DNA of 57,490 bases from assembly GCA_046155895.1 (NCBI GenBank), contig JBJXFB010000124.1, forward strand, positions 1-57,490. The letters are read 5' to 3'. Source of the DNA: DASYPQ01 sp046155895 (GTDB taxonomy: Bacteria; Planctomycetota; UBA1135; GCA-002686595). Below are positions 26,560-36,017 of the stretch, in pieces; positions within the stretch are counted from its first letter, which is position 1, and each line of letters opens with the position of its first letter. Position numbers and translations under genes: made by a program. The notes under the pieces were generated by a model that saw nothing but the letters and a program-made list of their open reading frames with translations, ran no database searches and had not been told where the DNA came from.

Positions 26560-28428
26560 ATGAAGATCTCCACGAGCGCATCCCGCACGCTGCTGGCGGC
26601 CGTGTTTCCCCTCGTCTTCGCAGCTTGCTACAGCGTTCCGCGCGACCCCCGTCCGTCCTTTCCCATGGACCATCACAGCCAGGCCGTGCCCGAGCGTGTG
26701 TGCGTCACGCACGCGAGCCTCGATCTCGAGGTCGACCACGAGGAGCGCGAGATCCGTGGCGCCGTCATCCTCTCTCTCGATCGGGCCGACCACGAATCGC
26801 CCCTCGTTCTCGACACGAAGGGGCTCGTCATCGAGTCGGTGACCGGAGCGGACGGCAGCGCACGCAACTGGAGTGTCGGGCCGGAGGACGAGATCCTCGG
26901 CTCCGCGCTGACCGTCGAGCTCTTCTGGGGCGACAAGACGGTGACCATCGCCTACCGGACGAGCGAGCGCTCCGAGGCGCTCCAATGGCTGGGTCCGGAC
27001 CAGACTGCCGATCGCGCGGCGCCGTTCCTCTTCACCCAGGGCCAATCGATCTTCACGCGCACGTGGATCCCCATCCAGGACTCGCCGGGGATCCGGATCA
27101 CCTACGACGCGCGCGTGCGCGCCCCGCAGGGCCAGACGGTCCTGATGAGCGCCGAGATGGTCGGTCAGGGCGAGGACGGGGCTTTCCGGTTCCGGATGGA
27201 CCGCCCGATCCCTCCGTACCTGATCGCCCTCGCCTGCGGCAGGCTCGAATTCAGGCCGATCTCGGAGCGTTGCGGCATCTGGGCCGAGCCCTCCGTCGTC
27301 GAGAGGGCTCGATCCGAATTCGCCGACACCGAGAAGATGGTGGAAGCCGCCGAGGCTCTCTTCGGACCGTATCGATGGGGGAGGTACGACATCCTCGTCC
27401 TCCCTCCGTCCTTCCCCTTCGGCGGGATGGAGAACCCCTGTCTCACGTTCGCGACGCCGACCGTCCTGGCGGGGGATCGCTCGCTCGTCGCGCTCGTCGC
27501 CCACGAGCTCGCGCACTCCTGGTCCGGCAACCTCGTCACGAACGCGACTTGGAGCGATTTCTGGCTGAACGAAGGCTTCACGGTCTATTTCGAGAGCCGG
27601 ATCATGGAGCGCCTCTACGGGGGCGAGCGCGCCCGGATGGAGGCCTTGATCGAGATCGCGGACCTCGAGCGCGAGATGAAGGACCTCGAGCCGCGCGACG
27701 AGATCCTGCACATCGATCTGCGCGGCCGGCATCCCGACGACGGGTTCTCCGGGATCCCCTACGCCAAGGGAGCGCTGTTCCTCCGCCGGATCGAGGAGGT
27801 CTTCGGACGGGGCCGGTTCGATCGCTTCCTGCGCTCCTACTTCGACACGCACGCCTTCCAGAGCATCACGACGAGCAAGTTCCTCGCCTTCCTCCAGGCC
27901 GAGCTGTTCGCGCAGGACCGCGAGCTCGCCGCGCAAATCGACCTCCGCCGCTGGATCGAGGAACCCGGGCTGCCTGACGACACGCCGAGGCCGACCTCGC
28001 AGGCGCTCGCAGCCGTCGAGCTGCAGATCGGCCGGTGGAGGCAGGATGCCGCGCCGTTGGGCCTCGATACGCGAGAATGGGTCACGCAGCAGTGGATCCA
28101 CTTCCTCGAGGGGATCGCCGGCTCGCTCGATTCCGCCGCCATGGCCGGTCTCGACCAGGCCTTCCGCTTCACCGACACGGGAAACTCGGAGATCCTCGCT
28201 GTGTGGCTGCGGCTCGCGATCGCGCACGGCTACGTCGCCGCCGATGCGCGTATCGAGGAGTTCCTGATGAACGTCGGGCGGCGGAAGTTCCTCAAGCCTC
28301 TCTACGAGGAGATGGTCAAGAGTCCGGCGGGACGGAATCGTGCGGAAGCGATCTACGAGCGCGCCCGGCCGAGGTATCACGCGGTCTCGGTCGCCGCGAT
28401 CGACCAGATCCTCGGCTGGAAGGAATGA
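26560..28428 (+). CDS. M1 family aminopeptidase lipoprotein (LTA4H-like)
   Basis: A 622-residue zinc aminopeptidase. The N-terminus (ISTSASRTLLAAVFPLVFAAC) is a lipoprotein signal with Cys near residue 23. The M1 exopeptidase motif GGMENP is seen near 290, and the zinc site HELAHSW with the third ligand in NEGF follows at about 312-335. The C-terminal helical domain resembles that of leukotriene A4 hydrolase-type enzymes rather than PepN. It would trim peptides outside the cytoplasmic membrane. The frame extends upstream to 26494, but the start at 26560 begins the signal peptide. Confidence 0.9.
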   Translation: MKISTSASRTLLAAVFPLVFAACYSVPRDPRPSFPMDHHSQAVPERVCVTHASLDLEVDHEEREIRGAVILSLDRADHESPLVLDTKGLVIESVTGADGSARNWSVGPEDEILGSALTVELFWGDKTVTIAYRTSERSEALQWLGPDQTADRAAPFLFTQGQSIFTRTWIPIQDSPGIRITYDARVRAPQGQTVLMSAEMVGQGEDGAFRFRMDRPIPPYLIALACGRLEFRPISERCGIWAEPSVVERARSEFADTEKMVEAAEALFGPYRWGRYDILVLPPSFPFGGMENPCLTFATPTVLAGDRSLVALVAHELAHSWSGNLVTNATWSDFWLNEGFTVYFESRIMERLYGGERARMEALIEIADLEREMKDLEPRDEILHIDLRGRHPDDGFSGIPYAKGALFLRRIEEVFGRGRFDRFLRSYFDTHAFQSITTSKFLAFLQAELFAQDRELAAQIDLRRWIEEPGLPDDTPRPTSQALAAVELQIGRWRQDAAPLGLDTREWVTQQWIHFLEGIAGSLDSAAMAGLDQAFRFTDTGNSEILAVWLRLAIAHGYVAADARIEEFLMNVGRRKFLKPLYEEMVKSPAGRNRAEAIYERARPRYHAVSVAAIDQILGWKE

Positions 28429-28429
28429 G

Positions 28430-30457
28430 CTAGTTTTCCAGGGCCGGAGCGGACTCGATCGTCTCGTCGGTGTGCAAGAACGAGTCGATCATGCTGTAGA
28501 GCTTCTCCGCGCGGACCGGCTTCGCGAGATACTCGTCCATGCCGACGGCGAGACATCGATCCCGGTCGCCCGCCATCGCATTGGCCGTCATCGCGACGAT
28601 TGGAATGTGACGGCCGCCCGCCGACTCGGATGCGCGGATCCGCCTCGTCGTCTCGAAACCGTCCATCTCGGGCATCTGGCAGTCCATCAGAACGAGGTCG
28701 TAGGTCGACGCGCCGAGTCTCTCGAGCGCTTCGATTCCGTTGATGGCCACATCGACCTGGTGACCCCGCTTCTCGAGCATTTTCATGGCGAGGCGCTGAT
28801 TGACCGCGTTGTCCTCGACGAGCAGGATGCGCGCGCCTTGGGCCTTCGTCCCGGTGAGACGGGCCTGATTCCTCGGATCCGCCTTCCGGGGGGAGGGCAG
28901 AGCGGGAGGAATCTCGTCCCCGGATTCCTGGCCCGACGTGCCCGCCGGGCCTGTACTCAGGTCGACCGTCGTGGTGAACCAGAACAGGCTGCCAGTGCCC
29001 TCGCTGCTCTCGACGCCGATCTCGCCGCCCATCAGTTCGACGAGGTGTTTGCAGATCGCGAGGCCGAGGCCCGTGCCGCCGAATCGACGGGACATCGAGG
29101 AATCGGCCTGCGAGAACGGCTTGAAGAGCAGGCGCATCGCCGAGTCGCTCACGCCGATCCCGGTGTCCTGGACCTCGAACCGCAAGGTCGCCTTGCCGTC
29201 TCCGGCGGGATGGACGCTCACGCGGAGCGTCACGCTGCCTCGGGCGGTGAACTTGATGGCGTTGTTCAGGAGATTGAGCAGGATCTGCCGCAGCCGGTTG
29301 GGATCGGTACGGACCTCGATCGCGGCATCGTCCGCGAAGGAGCAGGAGTACTCGAGCCCCTTCACCCTCGCTTCGCCGCGCAGCATGTCGAAGGAGTCCT
29401 GGACGACCCGTCGCACGTCGACGTCCATGATGTCGAGCTGCATCCGGTTCGCGTCGACCTTCGAGAAATCGAGGATGTCGTTCACGATGACGAGCAGCGC
29501 CTCGGCCGAGGAGCGGGCCGTCTCGGCCATCTCGCGCTGCTCGGCATCGAGGTTCGTGTCGAGCAGGAGCTCCGTCGTCCCGATCACGCCGTTCATCGGC
29601 GTCCGGATCTCGTGGCTCATCATGGCGACGAATTCGCTCTTCGCGCGGCTCGCGTCGTTGGCGCGCTCGAGCGCACGGGCCAGCTGATCCATCGTCTCGT
29701 CCTTGACCTGTGCGACCCGGCGGAGCTCCTCGTTCGCGGCCCGGACCTCGTGGTAGGAGGAGCGCAGGCTCCTGCGCATCTCGTCGAGCGTGGTAGCCAG
29801 GCGTCCGAGCTCGTCCTTCGTGGGCAGCGCGATGGGCGAGTCGAGGTCGCCGCGGCCCAGCGCAACGGCTTGGCGATCCAGCTGCTCGACCGGCGCGAGC
29901 ACCGCTCTCCGGAGGAGGAAGAGCATCAGGACCGTCAGTCCGATGAAATTGATGCTGCCCACCAGGATCAGCTCTTCCTGGCGCTGGGTCTCGAGAGCCG
30001 CGACCTTGGCCGTCGAGAGGCACAGGAAGATCTCCCCGATGACTTTCGGCTCGCGCTCCCCCTGGAGAGCCGGGGCGAGGATCTTCGCGCTGAAGTCGCG
30101 GTAGGAAGCCAGGGGAAGATCCCGGCTCGTCGCCGAGGCGGGCACGAGCTTCCCGTCCGCGCGGCGGATGTAGGCCAGGAGGACGTCGGGCTGCTCCTGG
30201 GCCAGATCCTGGAGGAACTCCTCGAGGACCGGCAGGTCGTTCTCGAGCAGCTGCGGCATGCACGCGACCGCCGCGAGTTTGCTCAAGGACCGCCCGCGGG
30301 ATTCCAGCTGCTCCGTGAGGAGCTTCTTCTCGCTACGGATCGTGTGGATGCTCGAGGTCAAGAGCCCGAGCGAAAGGAAGACGAGGGTCGCGCCGATCAG
30401 GCGAAACCCGAGTCGATGGAGCGTCCTCCTGATCCAACCGTGGTCAGTTTCCACCAC
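28430..30457 (-). CDS. Hybrid sensor histidine kinase / response regulator
   Basis: A 675-residue membrane kinase. It has a transmembrane segment at about 18-38, a periplasmic domain of some 120 residues, a second transmembrane segment near 165-185, and a HAMP domain. The dimerisation region has the phospho-His in MMSHEIRTPMNGVIG near 283. The HATPase domain shows NLLNNAIKF, DTGIGVSD and GGTGLGLAICKHLVELMGG. The C-terminal receiver carries its Asp in LVLMDCQMPEMDG near 595. There is no Hpt or output domain, so the phosphate must pass to another protein. Its start overlaps the end of the PhnD-like gene by 14 bases, so it is very likely the reader of that binding protein. Confidence 0.92.
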   Translation of the reverse strand: MVETDHGWIRRTLHRLGFRLIGATLVFLSLGLLTSSIHTIRSEKKLLTEQLESRGRSLSKLAAVACMPQLLENDLPVLEEFLQDLAQEQPDVLLAYIRRADGKLVPASATSRDLPLASYRDFSAKILAPALQGEREPKVIGEIFLCLSTAKVAALETQRQEELILVGSINFIGLTVLMLFLLRRAVLAPVEQLDRQAVALGRGDLDSPIALPTKDELGRLATTLDEMRRSLRSSYHEVRAANEELRRVAQVKDETMDQLARALERANDASRAKSEFVAMMSHEIRTPMNGVIGTTELLLDTNLDAEQREMAETARSSAEALLVIVNDILDFSKVDANRMQLDIMDVDVRRVVQDSFDMLRGEARVKGLEYSCSFADDAAIEVRTDPNRLRQILLNLLNNAIKFTARGSVTLRVSVHPAGDGKATLRFEVQDTGIGVSDSAMRLLFKPFSQADSSMSRRFGGTGLGLAICKHLVELMGGEIGVESSEGTGSLFWFTTTVDLSTGPAGTSGQESGDEIPPALPSPRKADPRNQARLTGTKAQGARILLVEDNAVNQRLAMKMLEKRGHQVDVAINGIEALERLGASTYDLVLMDCQMPEMDGFETTRRIRASESAGGRHIPIVAMTANAMAGDRDRCLAVGMDEYLAKPVRAEKLYSMIDSFLHTDETIESAPALEN

Positions 30458-31313
30458 GGGGGATCTCGAACGCCTCCGCGAGCTTCATTCCCTCGCGGAC
30501 CAACCGGTACTCCTCGTCGGAGGTCGGTACGAAGCCGCTGATCTTGAGCTCCTTGAGCACGGCGGGGTCCTTCAACGCGTAGAGGCTGGCCTGGATCGCC
30601 TCGAGCGTCGGTCTGTCCAGGCCCTTCCGCGCCACCCACGGCTTCGTCACGTTCTCGAAGCTCGCGAGCACCCGCAGTGTGCCCTTCGCGTTGGCCTTCT
30701 CGAAGGTCTGCTGCATGACCGACCCGGCGTCGAAATCGCCGATCTCGACGGCCTTCACGACCGTGTCGTGACGGCCGAGGTACCGGTACTCGCTCAAGTC
30801 CCTGCCCGTGATGCCGTTCTCGACGAGCTGGGCCTGCACGAGGTACCGGCCGATGGTCGAGTTCGGATCGCCGAAGGCGAAGCTCTTGCCGCGCAGGTCG
30901 CCGATCTTCCGGATGGGGCTTTCCTTCTGGACCACGATGAGACCTTTGAACCGCTTGTCGCCGCTCTCGGTCTCCATCGCGATCAGCTGGAGGTCGGGCT
31001 GCTTGGCCACGGCCGTGATGTAGGAGGCCGGGCCGAAGCGGACGAAGTCGACCTCACCCCTGGCGAGCGAGTCGATCCCGTCCTCGTAGCTCCTGAAGAT
31101 CGTGAGATTGATGTCGACGGACCGACCGAGCCGCTCCTCCATCGAGACCATCAGGGCCTCGAGCACCGGCGTGAACGAGCGGTACATCACCGTCGCCTTG
31201 TCCGACTGGTAGACCCCGAAGGCCAGGGACAGCGGCTTCTGGTCCTCGACGGGGGACTTCGTGACGGGGAGGGCGGAGAAGCCGGCGAGAAGCAGGGCGA
31301 CCAGGTGGCTCAT
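30444..31313 (-). CDS. PhnD-like periplasmic substrate-binding protein
   Basis: A 289-residue exported binding protein (signal SHLVALLLAGFSALP) of the phosphate/phosphonate ABC-transporter substrate-binding family. Typical landmarks are LAFGVYQSDKATVMYRSFTPVLEAL at the mature N-terminus, DFVRFGPASYITA near 95, GKSFAFGDPNSTIGRYL near 147 and HDTVVKAVEIGDFDAGSV near 190. No transporter permease or ATPase gene is nearby; instead the next gene is a hybrid kinase overlapping it by 14 bases. It therefore probably senses a ligand for the kinase rather than feeding a transporter. The ligand (phosphonate, phosphite or another anion) is not determinable here. Confidence 0.87.
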   Translation of the reverse strand: MSHLVALLLAGFSALPVTKSPVEDQKPLSLAFGVYQSDKATVMYRSFTPVLEALMVSMEERLGRSVDINLTIFRSYEDGIDSLARGEVDFVRFGPASYITAVAKQPDLQLIAMETESGDKRFKGLIVVQKESPIRKIGDLRGKSFAFGDPNSTIGRYLVQAQLVENGITGRDLSEYRYLGRHDTVVKAVEIGDFDAGSVMQQTFEKANAKGTLRVLASFENVTKPWVARKGLDRPTLEAIQASLYALKDPAVLKELKISGFVPTSDEEYRLVREGMKLAEAFEIPRGGN

Positions 31314-31471
31314 GAACGGGGTCCTCGGTTCCAAGGAACCGGCGACAGGGGAAGGGGGATGGGATGACCTCGTGTCCCAGATCGACAGGCTCAGCGGGGA
31401 CCTTGAGGTTGGGTCGCTACCGGCCTGGATTACGACTCCGACATGGATCGATCCGAGCCTGCCGGTAGATC

Positions 31472-31487
31472 TTCAAGAATTCTTGAA
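31472..31487. promoter_or_regulatory. Perfect 16-bp palindrome in divergent promoter region
   Basis: TTCAAGAATTCTTGAA is a perfect dyad in the 276-base region between the PhnD-like gene and the giant fusion gene. Both transcribe away from it, and the local AT content is far above the surroundings. It is a good candidate operator controlling one or both directions. The rest of the intergenic region shows no gene. Confidence 0.6.
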
Positions 31488-31589
31488 AATCAAGCCCTAC
31501 CGCGAACCTGAGGGCGGACGAGTTGCGGCCGAATCCGTCCAGGTCGGAATCGGGATCCCCCCACCCTTCTCTTCGCGAGCGAACCCCCC

Positions 31590-34500
31590 ATGTCCCTCGC
31601 CAGCCATCCCGAACACGGTTCCGCCGATCCCGGATCGACTGCCAACTCGTCGTCGACCGTCCAGATGATCGCCAGAGGGGTCGGCTGGGCCGGGGCGGGA
31701 CTCTTCGTGGTCGCCAGCCCCGCATGGGCGCTGCCCTCCCCGGACGTCGTCGTAAGCCTCTTCGCCAGCCTGGCCCAGGTCCTGGGCCTCCTGACGGTGA
31801 TCCTCGGGAAGTGGTTCTTCGGCGGACGCCGGAAAAACGTCTCCTCCGCCCGCTCCGCCGCTGGGTACCGGACGGCCTTCCTGGTCAGCACCGGTTTGCT
31901 CGTCTGCGCGCTGATCGGCTGGGGCCTCTCGGCGGCCCATCAAGCCGACCTGAGGATGCGCAGGCTCGAGGTGAACACCACCCGCGAGTCCAAGGAGAAC
32001 GGCAAGAAGATCGTCGACCTCTCGCTCAAGGAGACCGGGTTCGCCGACCAGCAGGAGCACGAGGACGGGGTCCAGTCCGACTGGCTCGAAGCGGCCCTCT
32101 CGCGGCACGAGTCGCTGCAGATGTTCGATATCCGCGAGTCGGAAGAGGTCGAGATGGGCGTCATCCCCGGGGCGCGCGCCGTGCGCTTCCCCGACCTGAT
32201 GAGGGAGCCGGAGCAGTACCTCGACCCGAGCCAGACGACCTACCTGTTCTGTGCCAACGGCAACCGCAGCTGCGAGATGGCCACGTTCCTGGAGGAGAAG
32301 GGTTACCCGGCCCGGTTCCTGGTCGGCGGCTACGAGAAGTGGGTGGCCGAGGAGCGGACCTTGGAGACTCCGGGCGGGGCTCCGCGCACCGAACTGCGTG
32401 CGCTCCCCGACTTCGCGAACAAGAACCTCCTGCTCGACACGTCCGACGTGATGGCGTTGATGGAGGAGCGGGACGTCCTCTTCGTCGACGTGCGCTACCC
32501 CGGCGATTTCGAAGCCTATGGCCATCTTCCCGGCGCCGTCAACCTGCCAATACGAAAGCTGACGACCCCCGAACTCGAGGCTGCTCTCCGCGCGCTTCCG
32601 AAGAAGCCTGTGATCGTGCCCTGCTACGACCGGCGCAGCTCGTTCTTCGGGCAGATCCTGGGCCTGCGGATCACGCGGATGGGTGGTGAATTCCTAGGGC
32701 GGTACACGGTCCCCGAGGAGTTCCACGTCCCCAAGAAGGACAAGGACCACGTTGCGGCATGGAAGTCGCGCCATGAGGGGCAGACTCTCCTCTCGATCGC
32801 CTCGGCGCCGCTGGCCGGCGCGCTCACGGCGATCCAGGACGAGGTCCCGAGCCTCGCGCTCTCGATCCTCATCCTCGTGGGGCTGATCCGGCTCTGCATG
32901 CTTCCACTCACGCTGAAGTCCAACCGCGACCGGATCACGCAGGCGAAGCTCGAACCTCGCATGAAGGCCCTCAAGGCCGAGCTGCGGGACGACCCGGAGG
33001 CCCTTTCCCGCGCCTCGTCGAAGCTCCTGCGTGAGAATCGCATTCGTCCGTTCCTCAACCTCTCCACGACGTTCGCGCAGCTGGTGCTGTTCTCCGCATT
33101 CTTCTCCGTCGTCAACGAGGCTTGCAGGGGGAGCGCCGAGCCCTTCCTCTGGCTGCCCGCGCTCGGGGACGTGGACCCCACGAACATCCTTCCGGTCGCG
33201 ATCTCGGCGCTCCTGATCGTGCAGCTCCTGATCACCGGGAAGAAGCCCACGTGGATCCGCGGGACGATCCTGGCGGCCGCGGCCGTCGGCCTCTTCCTCC
33301 TGGTCTTCCAACTGCGGGCCGGCACGAATCTCTATCTCGCCGCGAATCTCGTCCTTCTCGCCGTGGAGTCCGCCTTCGTCGCTCGCCACCTCCGCGAACG
33401 AAGGCCGGTGCGAACGGAACGCACGCAGGTTCTCCTGGAGTCCCAGGACGTCGTTCCGCTCCGCTCGGCGCAGCGGCTCCCGGACTCCGGGGGCAAGGCG
33501 ACGCGCCTGGCCGCGCTGCTCGAGGCGGGCTTGCCCGTTCCCGAGGGTTTCGTCGTGCGCGGACGCGCGATCGAAGCCTGGCGATCCACCGGCATGTGGT
33601 CCGCTCCCCTGCGGGCTCGGATTCTCCACCACCATGCCAGGCTCGGTGCGAATCGTGTCGCCGTCCGGAGCTCGGGATCGAACGAGGACGGGGCCGACAA
33701 GAGCTACGCGGGTGTGTTCGAGACGGTCCTCGACGTGCGTCCCGAGGCGCTGTTCGAAGCGATCGAGAGCGTGGCCGGCTCGCTCTCGTCGGGACGTGCG
33801 CAGGCCTACTCGAACGGCTCCTCGGAGTCGGGAAGCATCGTGATCCAGGAGATGGTGCCCGCCGAGTACGCGGGCGTCCTGTTCACGGAGCATCCGGGCG
33901 AATCGGGAGCGGCCGCAATCGAGCTCGTGGCGGGCCTGGGAGACGAACTGGTCTCCGGCCGGGTCGCGCCGCTCTCCTTCCGATTCGGACGGATGAGCGC
34001 ACGGCCCCTGGACGAGCGCCAGCCTCCGATCGACCTCGCCCCGCTCTTCGAGCTCGGCCGCAGGATCGAAGCGCTCTTCGGCCGGCCCCAGGACATCGAA
34101 TGGGCCTTCGCTCGCGGGCGCTTCTCGATCCTCCAGGCGAGAGACATCACGCGCCGCTGCACGGACTCGGCGGACGGCCGCGGGATCCGCGAACGCGAGC
34201 GCTCCCGCCTGCTCGAGCTCGCCCGCGGAGTGCCGGCGGGAGCGATCTTCCTCGAGCAGAACGAGCTCTCGGAGCTGCTGCCCGAGCCGACTCCCTTCTC
34301 TCTCGGGTGGATGGACGAGATGTGGGCCTACGGTGGCAGCACGCACCTGGCCTGCCGCTCGCTCGGGATCCCCTACGAAGTGCTGCCGGATTCGCCTCCC
34401 TTCGCGATCGGAGTCTTCGGTGCCCTTTACGTGAACCGCCCGGAGGAAAAGCGGCGCCTCTCGAAGTCGCCCGGCGCCCTCGCCTCGTTCCGGCTCTCGC

Positions 34501-35957
34501 GCAACGCCGCGGAGATCGAGCGCTCGTGGCGGGAGGACTACCTGCCCGGCTTCCTGCGCGAGATGCGGATGCTCGAGGCTCTCGACCTCGCGCGCCTGGA
34601 TCTCGACGAGCTGGTCGACCTCTTCCGCCGCACTTCCATCCGGTTCCACACCGAGGACTACGTCCACGCCGAGGTCGTGAACGTCGCGGCGGACTTCTAC
34701 CTCAAGGTGGCGGTCCGTCAGCTCGAGAAGCGCGGACTCGATCCGGCGCAGCACCTGTCGCACCTTCCCCCGACGATCGTCCACGAGGCGATGGAGCGGA
34801 TCGCGCGCGTCGGCCGCGGTGAATCGGAGCTCTCCGAGTTCCTGGCCTTGTTCGGGAGCCGCGCCCCTCACGACTTCGAGCTGGCCGAGCCGCGCTACAG
34901 CGAATCGCCGTCCATCGCGATGTCCATGGTCTCCCGTTCGGCCGGAATCTCGGCCCCGGAGCCCAGAGCCGCCCCCACGATCGGGAAGCGCGTCCTCCGT
35001 CTCGCCGTCGAGCGAGCCCGCAGGTTCCAGGCTCTCAAGGAGGAGGCGAAGCACCACGCGATGCGTGAGCTCGCATTCGTCCGCTCGCTCCTCCTCGAGA
35101 TCGGCCGGCGCCTCGGCGTGGGTGAGGGGATCTTCCATCTCACGCCGGCGGAGGTGCGCGGACTGGCCGCGGCGGGGCTGAAGGGCCGTTCACCCGTGCA
35201 GCGCATCCTGGAGCGCCAGGAAGAGCTCGAGGCGTTGCGCGAAGTCCAGATGCCGCGAGAGATCACGGTGACGACCTTGGAGTCCCTCGACGTGGAGCAC
35301 TCCGGGAGATCCGTGATCCCGCGGGGGACGACGGAGCTCCGCGGAACGCGAGTCGCGGGCTGCGGCGACGTCTGCGGACGCGTCCGGGTGCTGCTGCATG
35401 CCGATGAGATCGAGGAGTTCCGCCGAGGGGAGATCATGGTCGCCCGCTTCACGGACCCGACCTGGACCTCGGTGTTCCCGCTCGCTCGCGGGATCGTCAC
35501 GGAAGTCGGGGGCTGGCTCTCCCACGCGGCGATCCTCGCTCGCGAGTACGGGATCACTGGGATCGTAGGAGCCGACGGGGCGCTCCGATCGTTGCGGACG
35601 GGCGACCTGATCCACCTGCGCACGGACGGGACGATCGAGTTCATCGGAGAGCGCCGGACGGAGGAGCGAGTCTCGATCTCCGTCCCCCTGGACCTGCGGC
35701 GCGCGACCGAGACGGTGCCGGCGCGTCTCGCCGATTTGAGCCCGCGAGGCGCGCTTCTCCACGTGGGCGGGAAACAACTCGCGATCGGCGAGAAAATCGA
35801 CCTCGACATCCCCGAGATCGCCGGATTACTGGGCGCGATGGTGGTCCGGAACGGGCTCCCGGGGATCTACGGCCTGCGGTTCGAGCGCCGTCTCGAGGCG
35901 GAGCACGCCGTGGCGCTCGGCGCACCGGCATCTGGAACCGTGCAGGGCGCCGCTTAG
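31590..35957 (+). CDS. Giant fusion: rhodanese x2 - YidC-like - PEP-synthase-like - PilZ
   Basis: A single 1455-residue frame. Two or three transmembrane helices (about 25-115) precede rhodanese domain 1 (about 168-255, active-loop Cys221 in FCANGNRS) and rhodanese domain 2 (about 285-375, Cys345 in PCYDRRS). Residues about 400-605 match the YidC/Oxa1 insertase core, including an Arg in the first core helix (LILVGLIRLCMLPL) and a charged loop. Residues 630-855 are a PEP-synthase-type ATP-grasp domain (GGKATRLAALLEAGLPVPEGF, RSSGSNEDG, QARDIT). A long helical region comes next. The phosphohistidine swivelling domain at about 1245-1340 has His1312 in GGWLSHAAILAREYGI. The C-terminal PilZ domain has RTEER and DLSPRG. 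The PEP/ATP part recalls rifampicin phosphotransferases. The overall role is unknown. Confidence 0.85.
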   Translation: MSLASHPEHGSADPGSTANSSSTVQMIARGVGWAGAGLFVVASPAWALPSPDVVVSLFASLAQVLGLLTVILGKWFFGGRRKNVSSARSAAGYRTAFLVSTGLLVCALIGWGLSAAHQADLRMRRLEVNTTRESKENGKKIVDLSLKETGFADQQEHEDGVQSDWLEAALSRHESLQMFDIRESEEVEMGVIPGARAVRFPDLMREPEQYLDPSQTTYLFCANGNRSCEMATFLEEKGYPARFLVGGYEKWVAEERTLETPGGAPRTELRALPDFANKNLLLDTSDVMALMEERDVLFVDVRYPGDFEAYGHLPGAVNLPIRKLTTPELEAALRALPKKPVIVPCYDRRSSFFGQILGLRITRMGGEFLGRYTVPEEFHVPKKDKDHVAAWKSRHEGQTLLSIASAPLAGALTAIQDEVPSLALSILILVGLIRLCMLPLTLKSNRDRITQAKLEPRMKALKAELRDDPEALSRASSKLLRENRIRPFLNLSTTFAQLVLFSAFFSVVNEACRGSAEPFLWLPALGDVDPTNILPVAISALLIVQLLITGKKPTWIRGTILAAAAVGLFLLVFQLRAGTNLYLAANLVLLAVESAFVARHLRERRPVRTERTQVLLESQDVVPLRSAQRLPDSGGKATRLAALLEAGLPVPEGFVVRGRAIEAWRSTGMWSAPLRARILHHHARLGANRVAVRSSGSNEDGADKSYAGVFETVLDVRPEALFEAIESVAGSLSSGRAQAYSNGSSESGSIVIQEMVPAEYAGVLFTEHPGESGAAAIELVAGLGDELVSGRVAPLSFRFGRMSARPLDERQPPIDLAPLFELGRRIEALFGRPQDIEWAFARGRFSILQARDITRRCTDSADGRGIRERERSRLLELARGVPAGAIFLEQNELSELLPEPTPFSLGWMDEMWAYGGSTHLACRSLGIPYEVLPDSPPFAIGVFGALYVNRPEEKRRLSKSPGALASFRLSRNAAEIERSWREDYLPGFLREMRMLEALDLARLDLDELVDLFRRTSIRFHTEDYVHAEVVNVAADFYLKVAVRQLEKRGLDPAQHLSHLPPTIVHEAMERIARVGRGESELSEFLALFGSRAPHDFELAEPRYSESPSIAMSMVSRSAGISAPEPRAAPTIGKRVLRLAVERARRFQALKEEAKHHAMRELAFVRSLLLEIGRRLGVGEGIFHLTPAEVRGLAAAGLKGRSPVQRILERQEELEALREVQMPREITVTTLESLDVEHSGRSVIPRGTTELRGTRVAGCGDVCGRVRVLLHADEIEEFRRGEIMVARFTDPTWTSVFPLARGIVTEVGGWLSHAAILAREYGITGIVGADGALRSLRTGDLIHLRTDGTIEFIGERRTEERVSISVPLDLRRATETVPARLADLSPRGALLHVGGKQLAIGEKIDLDIPEIAGLLGAMVVRNGLPGIYGLRFERRLEAEHAVALGAPASGTVQGAA

Positions 35958-35983
35958 ACACCGCGGCGGTCTGCACCAACACT

Positions 35984-36009
35984 CGGGCCGTGCCGGGGGG
36001 CACGGCCCG
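35984..36009 (+). terminator. Strong hairpin after the giant fusion gene
   Basis: CGGGCCGTGCC (35984-35994) pairs perfectly with 35999-36009 around a GGGG loop, 26 bases after the stop codon. The sequence following, AGGTCTTTCT, has only a weak T-run. It sits between convergent genes and most likely ends transcription of the fusion gene. Confidence 0.65.
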
Positions 36010-36017
36010 AGGTCTTT

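Noticed and set aside
31314..31589. Riboswitch or leader RNA before the giant fusion gene
   Set aside because: Apart from the palindrome, no conserved riboswitch core or terminator-antiterminator pair could be recognised.
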